This document shows positions 34,258-42,832 of a stretch of DNA of 64,000 bases, piece by piece. How positions within the stretch are numbered: the first letter of the stretch is position 1; each line of letters opens with the position of its first letter. The translations under genes were made by a program, and so were the position numbers. Under the pieces are notes generated by a model. That model ran no database searches and was not told where the DNA came from. It worked only from the letters and a program-made list of their open reading frames with translations. This DNA comes from Amycolatopsis sp. FBCC-B4732 (lineage in GTDB: Bacteria > Actinomycetota > Actinomycetes > Mycobacteriales > Pseudonocardiaceae). The stretch is taken from positions 8,040,501 to 8,104,500 of the forward strand of contig NZ_CP095376.1 in assembly GCF_023008405.1 (NCBI RefSeq), in the 5' to 3' direction.

Positions 34258-35575
34258 CCCGCACCAGCTTCCGGTACCAGTGGAAGGAGTCCTTCGGCGT
34301 CCGCCGCAGGGTCTCGTAATCGACGTGCACCAGGCCGAAGCGCGGCGCGTAGCCCTTGGACCACTCGAAATTGTCCATCAGGGACCAGCAGAAGTAGCCG
34401 CGGACGTCGACGCCGGCGTCCATCGCCTCGCGCACCGCGACCAGGTGGCTGTGCAGGAAGTCGATCCGTTCGGGGTCGTGCACCCCGCCGTCCTCGGCGA
34501 CTTCGTCGGCGAAACTGCACCCGTTCTCGGTGATGTGGATCGGCGGCAGTTTGTCGCGGTAGCGGGCTTGGAAGTCGAGCAGCAGCTCGCGCAGGGCGTG
34601 CGGGACGATCGGCGAGTCGTTCGTCGTCATCGGGTAGCCCTCGATCGGGCGGAGGTCGAACGGCAGCGGATTGCCCGGACTGGGCTTCGCGACGCCTTGC
34701 GGCTCGTAGTAGTTGACGCCGTAGAAGTCGAGCGGCTGCGCGATCGTCGGCAGGTCGCCGGCGAACCCGGCGGGGAGGTGCGGGTGGAGCTGTTCGGGGT
34801 AGCTGCCGAGCAGGACGGGATCGGCGTAGAGCCGGTTGATCAGCGCGTCGAGCCATTCGGCGGCGGCCCGGTCGCGGTCGTCGCTGTCCTCACCGGGCCA
34901 GATCGGCGAGTGGTTGTTGGCGGTGCCGATGGTGGTCGCCCCGGCCGCGCGCAGCGCCTGGACGGCGAGGCCGTGGGCGAGGTGCTGGTGGTGCGCGGTC
35001 GGGACGGCGTCGAGCAGGAGCGTCTTGCCGGGCGCGTACTCGCCGATCGCGTAGCCGTAGATCGACATGACCATGGGCTCGTTGAGCGGAATCCACAGCT
35101 TCACCCGGTCGGCGAAGCGTTCTCCGAGGATGTGGGCGTACTCGGCGAAGCGCTCAGCGGTATCGCGGGAGAGCCAGCCGCCGTCGTCTTCGATCGCCTG
35201 CGGGGTGTCCCAGTGGTAAAGCGTGACGGCGGGGGCGATCCCCGCCTCGCAGACGGCGTCGAGGAGCTTGTCGTAGAAGCCGAGGCCTTCGGGGTTGGGC
35301 GCGCCCTTGCCGTCGGGCTGGATGCGGGGCCACGCGACGGACATCCGGTAGGCACCGACCCCGAGCTCCGCCATGAGCGCGATGTCTTCGGGGTAGCGGT
35401 GGTAGTGGTCGGCGGCTACGTTGGCGGTCTCATCGCGGGCGATCTTGCCCTCGGTCGCGGTGAACGTGTCCCAGATGGACGGTCCGCGCCCACCTTCGCT
35501 GGTGGCGCCCTCGATCTGGAACGCCGAGGTCGAAACACCCCAGAGGAAGTCGGGCGGGAAGTTCGGGTTCTGCAC
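34250..35575 (-). CDS. GH1 beta-glucosidase
   Basis: The 441-residue enzyme belongs to glycoside hydrolase family 1. The start FPPDFLWGVSTSAFQIEG is the typical N-terminal block. Acid/base Glu166 lies in LNEPMV and nucleophile Glu350 in ITENGC. The terminal GYFCWSLMDNFEW motif is complete. There is no signal peptide, so the enzyme is cytoplasmic and works on imported beta-glucosides. GTG 35575 is the start. Downstream is an overlapping MFS sugar carrier; upstream, divergent, is a TetR regulator. Confidence 0.94.
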   Translation of the reverse strand: MQNPNFPPDFLWGVSTSAFQIEGATSEGGRGPSIWDTFTATEGKIARDETANVAADHYHRYPEDIALMAELGVGAYRMSVAWPRIQPDGKGAPNPEGLGFYDKLLDAVCEAGIAPAVTLYHWDTPQAIEDDGGWLSRDTAERFAEYAHILGERFADRVKLWIPLNEPMVMSIYGYAIGEYAPGKTLLLDAVPTAHHQHLAHGLAVQALRAAGATTIGTANNHSPIWPGEDSDDRDRAAAEWLDALINRLYADPVLLGSYPEQLHPHLPAGFAGDLPTIAQPLDFYGVNYYEPQGVAKPSPGNPLPFDLRPIEGYPMTTNDSPIVPHALRELLLDFQARYRDKLPPIHITENGCSFADEVAEDGGVHDPERIDFLHSHLVAVREAMDAGVDVRGYFCWSLMDNFEWSKGYAPRFGLVHVDYETLRRTPKDSFHWYRKLVRDE

Positions 35576-35615
35576 CGGCTGCTGACCCCTTCGTCAGACA
35601 CCCCTTCGGGTGAAC

Positions 35616-35630
35616 ATGAAAAGTTCTCAT
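35616..35630. promoter_or_regulatory. Probable TetR operator between beta-glucosidase and TetR gene
   Basis: ATGAAAAGTTCTCAT, an imperfect palindrome, in an A/T-rich patch 40 bases upstream of the glucosidase start. TATACT at 35630-35635 immediately follows and may be the -10 of the TetR gene. Confidence 0.5.
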
Positions 35631-35704
35631 ATACTAGGTCTTCACTCGTCCGTGGGGAAGCCCGTCGGCACGATAAAGTCCCAGATCAGACGAGGAGGAG
35701 CGCC

Positions 35705-36352
35705 GTGTCCGACATCCAGGCCGCGAAGGTGCCGGCAGAAGCCACCCCCTTGCGCCGCCAGCCGGTTCAGCAACGCAGCGCCAAACGCGTCGAGCAGATG
35801 CTCGACGCGAGCGCGGCGTTGATCGACGAGCTCGGTTACGACGCGCTGACGACCACCCTGATCGCCAAGCGCGCCGGGGTGGCCGTGGGGTCGCTGTACC
35901 AGTTCTTCCCGGACAAGCGCGCCGTGGTGCAAGCGCTTACCGCCCGCAACCTGGAGAGGTTCGTGGGCGCGGTGAACGAGCGCCTGAAGCAGCTCGGGCC
36001 GGAGCACTGGTGGGACGTCGTGGACTCGATCCTCGACATCTACCTCGAGATGCACCGGTCGGTCCCGGGCTTTTCGAAGGTCCACTTCGGCGACATCATC
36101 GACCGCCAGCTGCTCGACGAAACACGCGACAACAACGCGGTGATCGTGGATTCCCTGACGGACCTGGTGTCCACGCAGGTCGATCGGCCGGTGGAGGACC
36201 TGCGGTTCGCGATCGGCATCGCCAACGAGGTGGCGGATGCGTTGCTGAAGCTGGCGTTCCGCAAGGACCCGCGCGGGGACGAGAAGATCGTCGCTGAAGC
36301 GAAGTACGTGGTGAAGGGGTACCTGGCGGCCCGGTTCGGGGAACGGTCGTAG
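35705..36352 (+). CDS. TetR-family transcriptional regulator
   Basis: The 215-residue protein has the TetR helix-turn-helix at about residues 22-70 (RVEQMLDASAALIDELGYDA, IAKRAGVAVGSLYQFFPDKRA). The C-terminal part (80-210) is a helical ligand-binding domain (ILDIYLEMHRSVPGFSKVHF). GTG 35705 has GAGGAGG just upstream. It is divergent from the beta-glucosidase/MFS pair and is the obvious candidate to repress it. Three DnaA boxes begin on the base after its stop codon. Confidence 0.88.
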   Translation: MSDIQAAKVPAEATPLRRQPVQQRSAKRVEQMLDASAALIDELGYDALTTTLIAKRAGVAVGSLYQFFPDKRAVVQALTARNLERFVGAVNERLKQLGPEHWWDVVDSILDIYLEMHRSVPGFSKVHFGDIIDRQLLDETRDNNAVIVDSLTDLVSTQVDRPVEDLRFAIGIANEVADALLKLAFRKDPRGDEKIVAEAKYVVKGYLAARFGERS

Positions 36353-36395
36353 TTGTCCACAGAAGTTGTCCACAAGCATGCACAGCTGTGGACAA
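36353..36395. other. Cluster of three perfect DnaA boxes
   Basis: TTGTCCACA occurs at 36353-36361 and 36366-36374, and its reverse complement TGTGGACAA at 36387-36395. The first two are spaced 13 bases start to start. This is the DnaA box form preferred in high-GC actinobacteria. No dnaA, dnaN or other origin genes are nearby, so it is not oriC; a DnaA-titration or DnaA-responsive control site is more likely. The remaining 146 bases up to 36541 hold nothing else recognisable. Confidence 0.8.
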
Positions 36396-36541
36396 CCCGG
36401 TGGTCGTCGGACGAGGTGAACGAGTCGTTCATGACGTTCTTGCCGTGCCGGGGTGAGCGGGGATTCGCCCGTCCGGGAGCTGGGACAAACCACGTCCGCG
36501 CGGCGGGGCGGAGCGTTCAGCCGCACGGACGCGGGCCGCCG

Positions 36542-37726
36542 TCAGCCGAAGTTCTGGTGCTCGCCTCGGTACGTCGGGACCGTGCGCTCGACCCGGTCGC
36601 CCAGCACCAGGTGGTAGTGCGTGAACCGCTCCGCCAGCTCGCCCGCCTTCGCGTGCCGCAGCCACACCCGGTCGCCCAGCTTCAGGCTTCGCGCGGCTCG
36701 GCCCGTCACCGGGGTCTGGACCTCGCCCGCGCCTTCGAAACCCAGCAGCTTCAGGCCCGTCGGCAAGTACGGCTGCGGGACGCGCGAAGCGCCCGTCGGG
36801 CCGGAAGCGATGTAGCCGCCCGAAAACAGGGTCGCGATGGACCGGGTCGGGCGGCGGACCACCGGTAGCGCGAACAACGCTGCCGGGCGGGGGCTGAAGC
36901 GGGAGTAGCCGTCGAACAGCGTCGGGCCGATCAGGCCCGAGCCCGCCGCGATCTCCGTGACCACCGCGTCCGCGCCCGTGGACTCGATGCTTCCCGTGCC
37001 ACCGCCGTTCACGAACTCCAGCGACGTCACCGCCTGGACCGCGCGGACCGCTTCGCCGCGGCGGCGGTTCAGCTCCGCCGCCGATCGACGTTGCATCCAG
37101 CCGATCACCAGCCGGTTCGCCCGGCCGCCCGCCGCGTCGCCGAGGCCGGCGATCTGGCCTTCGTACGCCATCACGCCCACCAGGCGGAAACCCGGGCGGG
37201 CGAGGATCTGGCGGGCGAGCGTCGCAGCCTGCTTCGGGGTGAACACCGGCGAGCGGCGCGTGCCGACGTGGACGCCCGGCAGCGGGCGCCAGGACGCGTC
37301 CAGCTCCAGGCACACGCGGATTTCCGGGTGGCCGTGGCCGAGGGCCGCGTCGACCAGGTCCAGGTGTTCCGGCGAGTCGACCATGATCGCGATCGCCGCG
37401 CGCGCGGCGTCGGACGCGGCCAGGCGGCGGAGGGCTTCGTGGTCGGCCGTCGGGTAGGCGACGACGATGTCCTCGGTCGTGCCCTGCTCGACGTGCCAGA
37501 CGGCTTCGGCGAGCGAGTAGCACATCAGGCCTTCGAAGCCCGGCATAGCGAGCACGCGCTCCAGCAGCGCCCGGCAGCGGACCGACTTGCTGACCACGCG
37601 GATCGGCTTGCCCGCCGCGCGGCGACGGAGGTCGTCGGCGTTCGCGTCGAACGCCGCCAAGTCGACCACGGCCAAGGGCGGGTCGAGGTCCTTGGTCGCC
37701 AAGTCGTACACCGTCGCACTGGTCAC
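36542..37726 (-). CDS. PLP-dependent amino acid deaminase/aldolase, D-threonine aldolase or D-serine dehydratase-like
   Basis: The 394-residue protein has an alanine-racemase-like TIM barrel with PLP lysine K47 in IRVVSKSVRC, after the DPPLAVVDLAAFDANADDL start typical of the family. The C-terminal beta domain includes DRVWLRHAKAGELAERFTHY, where His and Cys-type residues in related enzymes bind zinc; the usual C-terminal HxxC pair is not obvious here. The reaction could be D-3-hydroxy amino acid cleavage or D-serine deamination. It is divergent from the lactone oxidase gene at 37812. Confidence 0.83.
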   Translation of the reverse strand: MTSATVYDLATKDLDPPLAVVDLAAFDANADDLRRRAAGKPIRVVSKSVRCRALLERVLAMPGFEGLMCYSLAEAVWHVEQGTTEDIVVAYPTADHEALRRLAASDAARAAIAIMVDSPEHLDLVDAALGHGHPEIRVCLELDASWRPLPGVHVGTRRSPVFTPKQAATLARQILARPGFRLVGVMAYEGQIAGLGDAAGGRANRLVIGWMQRRSAAELNRRRGEAVRAVQAVTSLEFVNGGGTGSIESTGADAVVTEIAAGSGLIGPTLFDGYSRFSPRPAALFALPVVRRPTRSIATLFSGGYIASGPTGASRVPQPYLPTGLKLLGFEGAGEVQTPVTGRAARSLKLGDRVWLRHAKAGELAERFTHYHLVLGDRVERTVPTYRGEHQNFG

Positions 37727-37811
37727 GAGGTCTAAAGTACGACACGAAGGCTTGAAACGCGAATACTATTCACTTACTGTTTCGAGCACTCGACCGATGG
37801 AGGGCGCGCGG

Positions 37812-39107
37812 ATGACCCGGTGGACCAACTGGGCGGGCACGGCGTCCGCCTCGCCGCGGCACGTTCACCAGCCGCGCAGCGCGGCCGAGATCGCCGCGGC
37901 CGTCGAAAGTGTCGCCTCGGCGGGCCGGACCGTGCGGCCCTGGGGCAGCGGGCACTCCTTCACCGCGATCGCCGTCGCCGACTCCGATGCCCTCGACCTG
38001 CGGCACTGGACCGGGATCGAGCGCGCCGACGTCGAGACCGGGCACGTCACCGTCCGCTCCGGCACCACGATCAAGCAGCTCAACGCCGCCCTCGACACGC
38101 TCGGGCTGGCCATGACCAACCTCGGCGACATCGACGCGCAGACCATCGCCGGCGCGATCTCCACCGGCACCCACGGCACCGGCGCCAAGCTCGGCGGGAT
38201 CGCCACCCAGATCGCCGCGCTCGAACTCGTCCTCGCGGACGGCTCGGTCGTCACCTGCTCGGCCGACGAAAAGCCCGACCTCTTCGCCGCCGCCCGCGTC
38301 GGCCTCGGCGCGCTCGGCGTGATCACCACCGTGACCCTGCGCTGTGAAAAGTCCTTCTACCTGCGCGCGCAGGAGCGGCCGGAGCCGCTGGAGCAGGTGC
38401 TCGAGGGCTTCCACGACTTCGCCGAGGACAACGAGCACTTCGAGTTCTACTGGTTCCCCTACGGCAAGAACGCGCTGGTCAAGCGCAACAACCGGTGTGA
38501 GACGGCCGAACCGCTGAGCAAGGTGCGCGAGTTCGTCGACTACCAGATCATGGAGAACGTCGCCTTCGGCGGACTCTGCCGCACCGGACGGCTGATGCCG
38601 CGGCTCGTGCGCCCGCTGAACAACTTCGCGTCGAACATGCTTTCCGCGCGCGAGTACAGCGACACCTCGCACCGCGTCTTCGTCACCGCGCGCAACGTCC
38701 GGTTCACCGAAACGGAATACGCTGTTCCACGTGAATCAGTGCTCGACGTGCTCGCCGAACTACGGGCGGTAGTGCCGACGCTGAAGGACCCGGTGATGTT
38801 CCCGGTCGAGGTGCGGGTCGCCGCGGCCGACGACATCTGGCTGTCGACCGCGCAGGGCCGCGACTCCGCCTACATCGCGATCCACCAGTTCGTCGGCATG
38901 CCGTACCGCGAGTACTTCAGCGCGTTCGAGAAGATCGCCGGCGCGGTCGGCGGGCGCCCGCACTGGGGCAAGATGCACGACCTCGACGCCGGCGTCCTCC
39001 GCTCGCGCTACCCGCACTTCGACGACTTCCTGCGCGTGCGCAAGGAAACCGACCCGAACGGCGTGTTCACCAACACCTACCTGGACCGGGTGCTGGGCAA
39101 GGTCTAG
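37812..39107 (+). CDS. FAD-linked sugar-lactone (aldonolactone) oxidase, D-arabinono-1,4-lactone oxidase-like
   Basis: The 431-residue protein has an N-terminal FAD-binding PCMH domain (VRPWGSGHSFTAIAVAD with the His that can hold FAD covalently, then GDIDAQTIAGAISTGTHGTG) and a C-terminal ALO domain ending HWGKMHDLDA and DPNGVF. It should oxidise aldonolactones or alditols and reduce oxygen. ATG 37812 follows GGAGGG at a spacing of 7. A stretch of rare codons (GCT GTT CCA CGT GAA TCA) inside the gene spells a near-perfect parS site. Its stop overlaps the convergent PRPP synthetase stop by three bases at CTAG. Confidence 0.88.
   Translation: MTRWTNWAGTASASPRHVHQPRSAAEIAAAVESVASAGRTVRPWGSGHSFTAIAVADSDALDLRHWTGIERADVETGHVTVRSGTTIKQLNAALDTLGLAMTNLGDIDAQTIAGAISTGTHGTGAKLGGIATQIAALELVLADGSVVTCSADEKPDLFAAARVGLGALGVITTVTLRCEKSFYLRAQERPEPLEQVLEGFHDFAEDNEHFEFYWFPYGKNALVKRNNRCETAEPLSKVREFVDYQIMENVAFGGLCRTGRLMPRLVRPLNNFASNMLSAREYSDTSHRVFVTARNVRFTETEYAVPRESVLDVLAELRAVVPTLKDPVMFPVEVRVAAADDIWLSTAQGRDSAYIAIHQFVGMPYREYFSAFEKIAGAVGGRPHWGKMHDLDAGVLRSRYPHFDDFLRVRKETDPNGVFTNTYLDRVLGKV
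38723..38738. other. Near-perfect parS (ParB-binding) site inside the oxidase gene
   Basis: TGTTCCACGTGAATCA matches the bacterial parS consensus TGTTNCACGTGAAACA at all but one defined position. It lies within codons that are rare in this genome, suggesting that the DNA sequence, not the protein, is what is kept. Confidence 0.65.
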
Positions 39108-40054
39108 AAGAGCGCCGACACCGATTCGCCGTTGTGGATCCGGCGGATCGCCTCGGCCATGGCCGGGGCGATCGACAGGATCTTCAGCTTCTCGGTGCGC
39201 TCCTCCTCGGGCACCGGAACCGTGTTGGTGCAGACGATCTCCAGCACCTCCGGCCGGCCGCCGATGCGCTCGATGGCCTTCGCCGCGAACAGCCCGTGCG
39301 TGCACGCCACCCGGATCGACCGCGGCTCCAGCTCGGCCAGCTTGTCCAGCAGCTCGATCACCGTGCTGCCCTTGGCGATCTCGTCGTCGAGCACGATGAC
39401 GTCGCGGCCGGTGATCTCGCCGATCACCGAGCTGATCTGGACGCGGTCGTCCGGGAAGCGCTCCTTCGCGCCGGCCGCGACCTGGACGCCGAGGAGCCGC
39501 GCGAAGTGCGACGCCTCCTTCGCGTTCCCCAGGTCGGGCGAGACGACGGTGGTGCGTGAGAGGTCGTACTGCCGGAAGTGCTTCGCCAGCTCCTGCAGCG
39601 CGTGCAGGTGGTCGACCGGGACGCTGAAGAAGCCGTGCACCTGCGGCGAGTGCAGGGTCATCGCGAGCACGCGGCTCGCGCCCGCGGTCACCAGCAGGTC
39701 GGCGACCAGGCGGCCGCCGATGGAGATGCGCGGTGCGTCCTTCTTGTCCGAGCGCGCGTACGAGTAGTGCGGCATCACGGCGGTGATCCGCGACGCCGAC
39801 GCACCGCGCGCGGCGTCGAGCATCAGCAGCAGCTCGACCAGGTGCTCCTGCACCGGCTTGACCAGCGGCTGGATGATGAAGACGTCCCGTTCGCGGCAGT
39901 TGGCCTGCAGCTGCACCTCGAGGCAGTCGTTCGCGAACCGCCGGACCTCCGCCGGTCGCAACGGCACGCCCAGGTGCGCACAGATCTCTTCGGCCAGCTC
40001 GGGGTGTGCACTGCCGCTGAAGACGGCGATCTCTCTCGACGCTTCAGAGATCAC
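39104..40054 (-). CDS. prs: Ribose-phosphate pyrophosphokinase, divergent paralog
   Basis: The 316-residue enzyme should make PRPP from ribose 5-phosphate and ATP. Family blocks are ANCRERDVFIIQ, the flexible loop YARSDKKDAPR, VVSPDLGNAKEA, and the PRPP-binding loop VIVLDDEIAKGSTVIEL. The last differs from the usual VDDMIDTGGT of housekeeping Prs: Met-Ile-Asp-Thr is replaced by Glu-Ile-Ala-Lys. That and the position away from glmU suggest a second, specialised paralog. GTG 40054 overlaps the upstream gene by four bases. Confidence 0.87.
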   Translation of the reverse strand: MISEASREIAVFSGSAHPELAEEICAHLGVPLRPAEVRRFANDCLEVQLQANCRERDVFIIQPLVKPVQEHLVELLLMLDAARGASASRITAVMPHYSYARSDKKDAPRISIGGRLVADLLVTAGASRVLAMTLHSPQVHGFFSVPVDHLHALQELAKHFRQYDLSRTTVVSPDLGNAKEASHFARLLGVQVAAGAKERFPDDRVQISSVIGEITGRDVIVLDDEIAKGSTVIELLDKLAELEPRSIRVACTHGLFAAKAIERIGGRPEVLEIVCTNTVPVPEEERTEKLKILSIAPAMAEAIRRIHNGESVSALF

Positions 40055-40701
40055 AGCGCGGAGACCGCTTCGCCGATGGCGTCCTCGCCCGAGATCAGCG
40101 TCAGGGTGCGGCGGACGGACGCGGGCGTGTCGAGCAGGGCCACGAGCACCGCGGCGACGTCGTCACGCGGGATCGGGCCGCGGCCCGTCTGCTCGGCCAG
40201 CAGCACCAGGCCGGTGCCCGGGTCGTCGGTGAGCGCGCCCGGCCGGAGGATCGTCCAGTCGAGGTCGCGGGCCTTGAGGTCGTCTTCCGCCGCGCGCTTG
40301 GCGCGCAGGTAGTGCCGGAACTCCTCGGTGACGTCGGGGTTGTCCGGGTTGTCGGCGCCGATCGAGCCGACCTGGATGTGCCGCCGGACCCCGGCCCGCT
40401 CGGCCGCTTCGGCGAACAGCGCCGCGGCGCCCCTGTCCACAGTGTCCTTGCGGGCGGTACCGCTGCCCGGGCCGGCCCCGGCGGCGAACACCGCGGCGTC
40501 GGCACCTTTCAGCACTTCGGCGACGGCGTCCACATCGGAGTTCTCGAGATCCAGCACCACGCCTCGGGCGCCGGCGGCCTCGAGGTCCGCCGCGTGGGCG
40601 GGGTTCCGGATGATGCCGACCGCTTCGTCCCCGCGCGCGGCGAGCAGCCGCTCCAGCCGCAGCGCGATCTGACCGTGTCCACCTGCAATGACGACTCGCA
40701 T
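40051..40701 (-). CDS. NAD(P)-binding atypical SDR, NmrA/epimerase-like
   Basis: The 216-residue protein opens with a Rossmann motif (VVIAGGHGQIALRLERLLA), has AAVFAAGAGPGSGT and TILRPGAL, and lacks the Tyr-x3-Lys pair in its classical place (YLRAKRAAEDDL is the nearest: Y-x3-K). It belongs with atypical NAD(P)-binding reductases or regulators. It is translationally coupled to the downstream PRPP synthetase gene by a four-base overlap (GTGA). Confidence 0.8.
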   Translation of the reverse strand: MRVVIAGGHGQIALRLERLLAARGDEAVGIIRNPAHAADLEAAGARGVVLDLENSDVDAVAEVLKGADAAVFAAGAGPGSGTARKDTVDRGAAALFAEAAERAGVRRHIQVGSIGADNPDNPDVTEEFRHYLRAKRAAEDDLKARDLDWTILRPGALTDDPGTGLVLLAEQTGRGPIPRDDVAAVLVALLDTPASVRRTLTLISGEDAIGEAVSAL

Positions 40702-40711
40702 GGAGCCGACC

Positions 40712-41362
40712 CTAGTGCGAAGCGGGCGCCTCTGCGGTCCGGAGCAGGTGGTCGTAGACCAGCTCGTTCACCAGCCGGGAGACCGGGTCCTCGGCCAGCA
40801 GCACGCGCTCGGTACGGCCCTCGAGGTCGAGGTCGACGACCGCGTTCGGGTCGGCGGTCACGACGGCGAGGCCGTACGCGCGGGCGCGCGGCAGGCAGTT
40901 GCCGACGTAGTCCTCGGTGAGGATGGCCGGCGACGGGAGCACCATCGCGGCCTCGCCGTAGCGGGCGAACGGAACCGCGGAGGCCATCGCGGTGCGCCAG
41001 TGGCGCGCGACGGCCAGGACGCCGACGATCTCGGCGGCCGGGGCGGGGGCGGTTCCGGCCAGCTCCGGCCAGGTCCAGGTGTCGACGGTGGCGCGATCGG
41101 CCACCGGGCCGGCACCCATCGCGATGCGCTCGGCGTGCACGTCGGTGCGAAGCTTGGCGACCACGCAGACCTTGCGGCCCAGGATCGTGGTCTCGGGCAG
41201 GACGACGCCGTTCCAGCCCAGCTGGGCCGCGGCGGCGGTGGCGAGCTCGTCGACGCTCGCGGGGAGCTCGATCGGCGGCACCACGCGGCTCGGCATCGAC
41301 CGGCTGCGCTTCGCGCCACCGGCGACCGTCGAGCGCTCGGTGTTCTGAGGTGTAGCCGCCAC
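40712..41362 (-). CDS. Hypothetical conserved protein
   Basis: The 216-residue soluble protein starts at GTG 41362, with an ideal AAGGAGG upstream. It has a disordered start (residues 1-25) and an alpha/beta body (VCVVAKLRTDVHAERIAMG, EIVGVLAVARHWRTAMASAV, GNCLPRARAYGLAVVTAD). I do not recognise the family. It may be the first gene of a unit with the NAD(P)-binding protein and PRPP synthetase, separated by 10 bases. Confidence 0.72.
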   Translation of the reverse strand: MAATPQNTERSTVAGGAKRSRSMPSRVVPPIELPASVDELATAAAAQLGWNGVVLPETTILGRKVCVVAKLRTDVHAERIAMGAGPVADRATVDTWTWPELAGTAPAPAAEIVGVLAVARHWRTAMASAVPFARYGEAAMVLPSPAILTEDYVGNCLPRARAYGLAVVTADPNAVVDLDLEGRTERVLLAEDPVSRLVNELVYDHLLRTAEAPASH

Positions 41363-41761
41363 GAGTCCGCCTCCTTCTTACCTGCACCGCTTCGTGACCG
41401 GTGAAAACCGGCACCTCACTTGTCTAACAGCGCGGCGGCGCGGCGTCGCCGGGTAAGGCGCGTGGCTGCGATCGGCGGCGCTCAGCGATCGATGACCGGT
41501 CGGTAGGCGGTCATCCGACTTCGGTCGAACGGTGCGGCCAACCGAGTGATCGCGAGGTGAGTGGCATTACCGTCCGCCCGCGCCCGACTACCGGGGGCAG
41601 GATCGCCGGCTAGCCCGTTCGGTGCAATCCACAGTGGACGCGGGCCGCTGAGCTGCGGTTGCCCGGCGGCGCTCGCCCGACGGTGACTTGCGCCGCAGCG
41701 GCCGGAGGCGCCCCGGACTAAAGTTACCGATCAGTCACTTAGTCGTCGCCGTGGAGGACCG
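41363..41761. other. 399-base divergent promoter region
   Basis: No gene is visible. It has an inverted repeat GATGACCG / CGGTCATC at 41491-41515 and ACTAAAGT / ACTTAGT (41717-41743) close to the lyase start. There is also one copy of TCCACAGTGGAC at 41628-41639. It should carry promoters for 41362 (leftward) and 41762 (rightward). Confidence 0.45.
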
Positions 41762-42832
41762 ATGCGCTCCCCGAAGGACTTCTTCGCCCCGCTCGCCCTG
41801 GGCGCGCCCGCTCCCGTGCGGGAGATCCCGGTGACGCCGTCCCGGATGATCCACTTCTTCGACCCCGGCAACGAGAAGATGGCCGCGAAGGTGCCGGACA
41901 TCGCGAAGAAGGTCGACGTCCTGCTCGGCAACCTCGAGGACGCGGTCCGCGCGGACCGCAAGGAAGCCGCGCGCGCCGGGCTCGTCTCGATCGCCAAGGC
42001 GAACGACTTCGGCAGGACGCAGCTGTGGACCCGGGTGAACAGCCTGGACTCGCCGTGGGTGCTCGACGACCTGGTGACGCTCGTCACCGAGGTCGGCGAC
42101 AAGCTCGACGTGATCATGGTGCCGAAGGTCGAGGGCGCGCAGGACATCCACTACGTCGACCGGCTGCTGGCCCAGCTCGAAGCGCGGGCCGGCCTGACGA
42201 AGCCGTTGCTGGTGCACGCGATCCTCGAAACGGCGAGCGGCGTGGCCAATGTGGAGGAGATCGCCGGGGCGAGCCCGCGCATGCAGGGCATCTCGCTCGG
42301 CCCGGCCGACCTGGCCGCGAGCCGCCGGATGAAGACGACCCGCGTCGGCGGCGGCCACCCGGGCTACCTGGTGCGCACCGACCCGACCGGCGACGACCTG
42401 ACCGAAGGCCGCACGACGTACCAGCAGGACCTGTGGCACTACACGGTCGCGCGGATGGTGGACGCCTGCGCGATGCACGGGATCCTGCCGTACTACGGGC
42501 CGTTCGGGGACATCCGCGACGTCGTCGCGTGCGAGGACCAGTTCCGCAACGCGTTCCTGCTCGGCTGCGTCGGCGCGTGGAGCCTGCACCCGGTGCAGAT
42601 CGACATCGCGAAGAAGGTGTTCTCGCCTTCGCCGTCCGATGTGGCCTGGGCGCGGCGCGTCATCGCGGAGATGGGCGACGGCACGGGCGCGGTGATGATC
42701 GACGGGAAGATGCAGGACGACGCGTCGGTGAAGCAGTGCCGCGTGGTCGCCGAACTGGCCGACGCCCTCGCGGCGGACGACCCCGAACTCGCCGCGGCCT
42801 ACGACGCGGCCACCAAGGAGACCCTCGGATGA
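41762..42832 (+). CDS. HpcH/HpaI-CitE family lyase, malyl-CoA lyase-like
   Basis: The 356-residue TIM-barrel lyase carries [15 protein letters not shown] (equivalent of DLEDSV), [27 protein letters not shown] with the metal-binding Glu, and [15 protein letters not shown] with Asp. It is longer than plain CitE and closer in layout to malyl-CoA or beta-methylmalyl-CoA lyases. It probably cleaves or condenses a 3-hydroxyacyl-CoA. ATG 41762 follows GGAGG. It overlaps the next lyase gene by four bases. Confidence 0.84.
   Translation: MRSPKDFFAPLALGAPAPVREIPVTPSRMIHFFDPGNEKMAAKVPDIAKKVDVLLGNLEDAVRADRKEAARAGLVSIAKANDFGRTQLWTRVNSLDSPWVLDDLVTLVTEVGDKLDVIMVPKVEGAQDIHYVDRLLAQLEARAGLTKPLLVHAILETASGVANVEEIAGASPRMQGISLGPADLAASRRMKTTRVGGGHPGYLVRTDPTGDDLTEGRTTYQQDLWHYTVARMVDACAMHGILPYYGPFGDIRDVVACEDQFRNAFLLGCVGAWSLHPVQIDIAKKVFSPSPSDVAWARRVIAEMGDGTGAVMIDGKMQDDASVKQCRVVAELADALAADDPELAAAYDAATKETLG

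Noticed and set aside
36353..36395. Chromosomal origin oriC
   Set aside because: Only three boxes, no A/T-rich unwinding element, and no dnaA, dnaN, recF or gyrB nearby.
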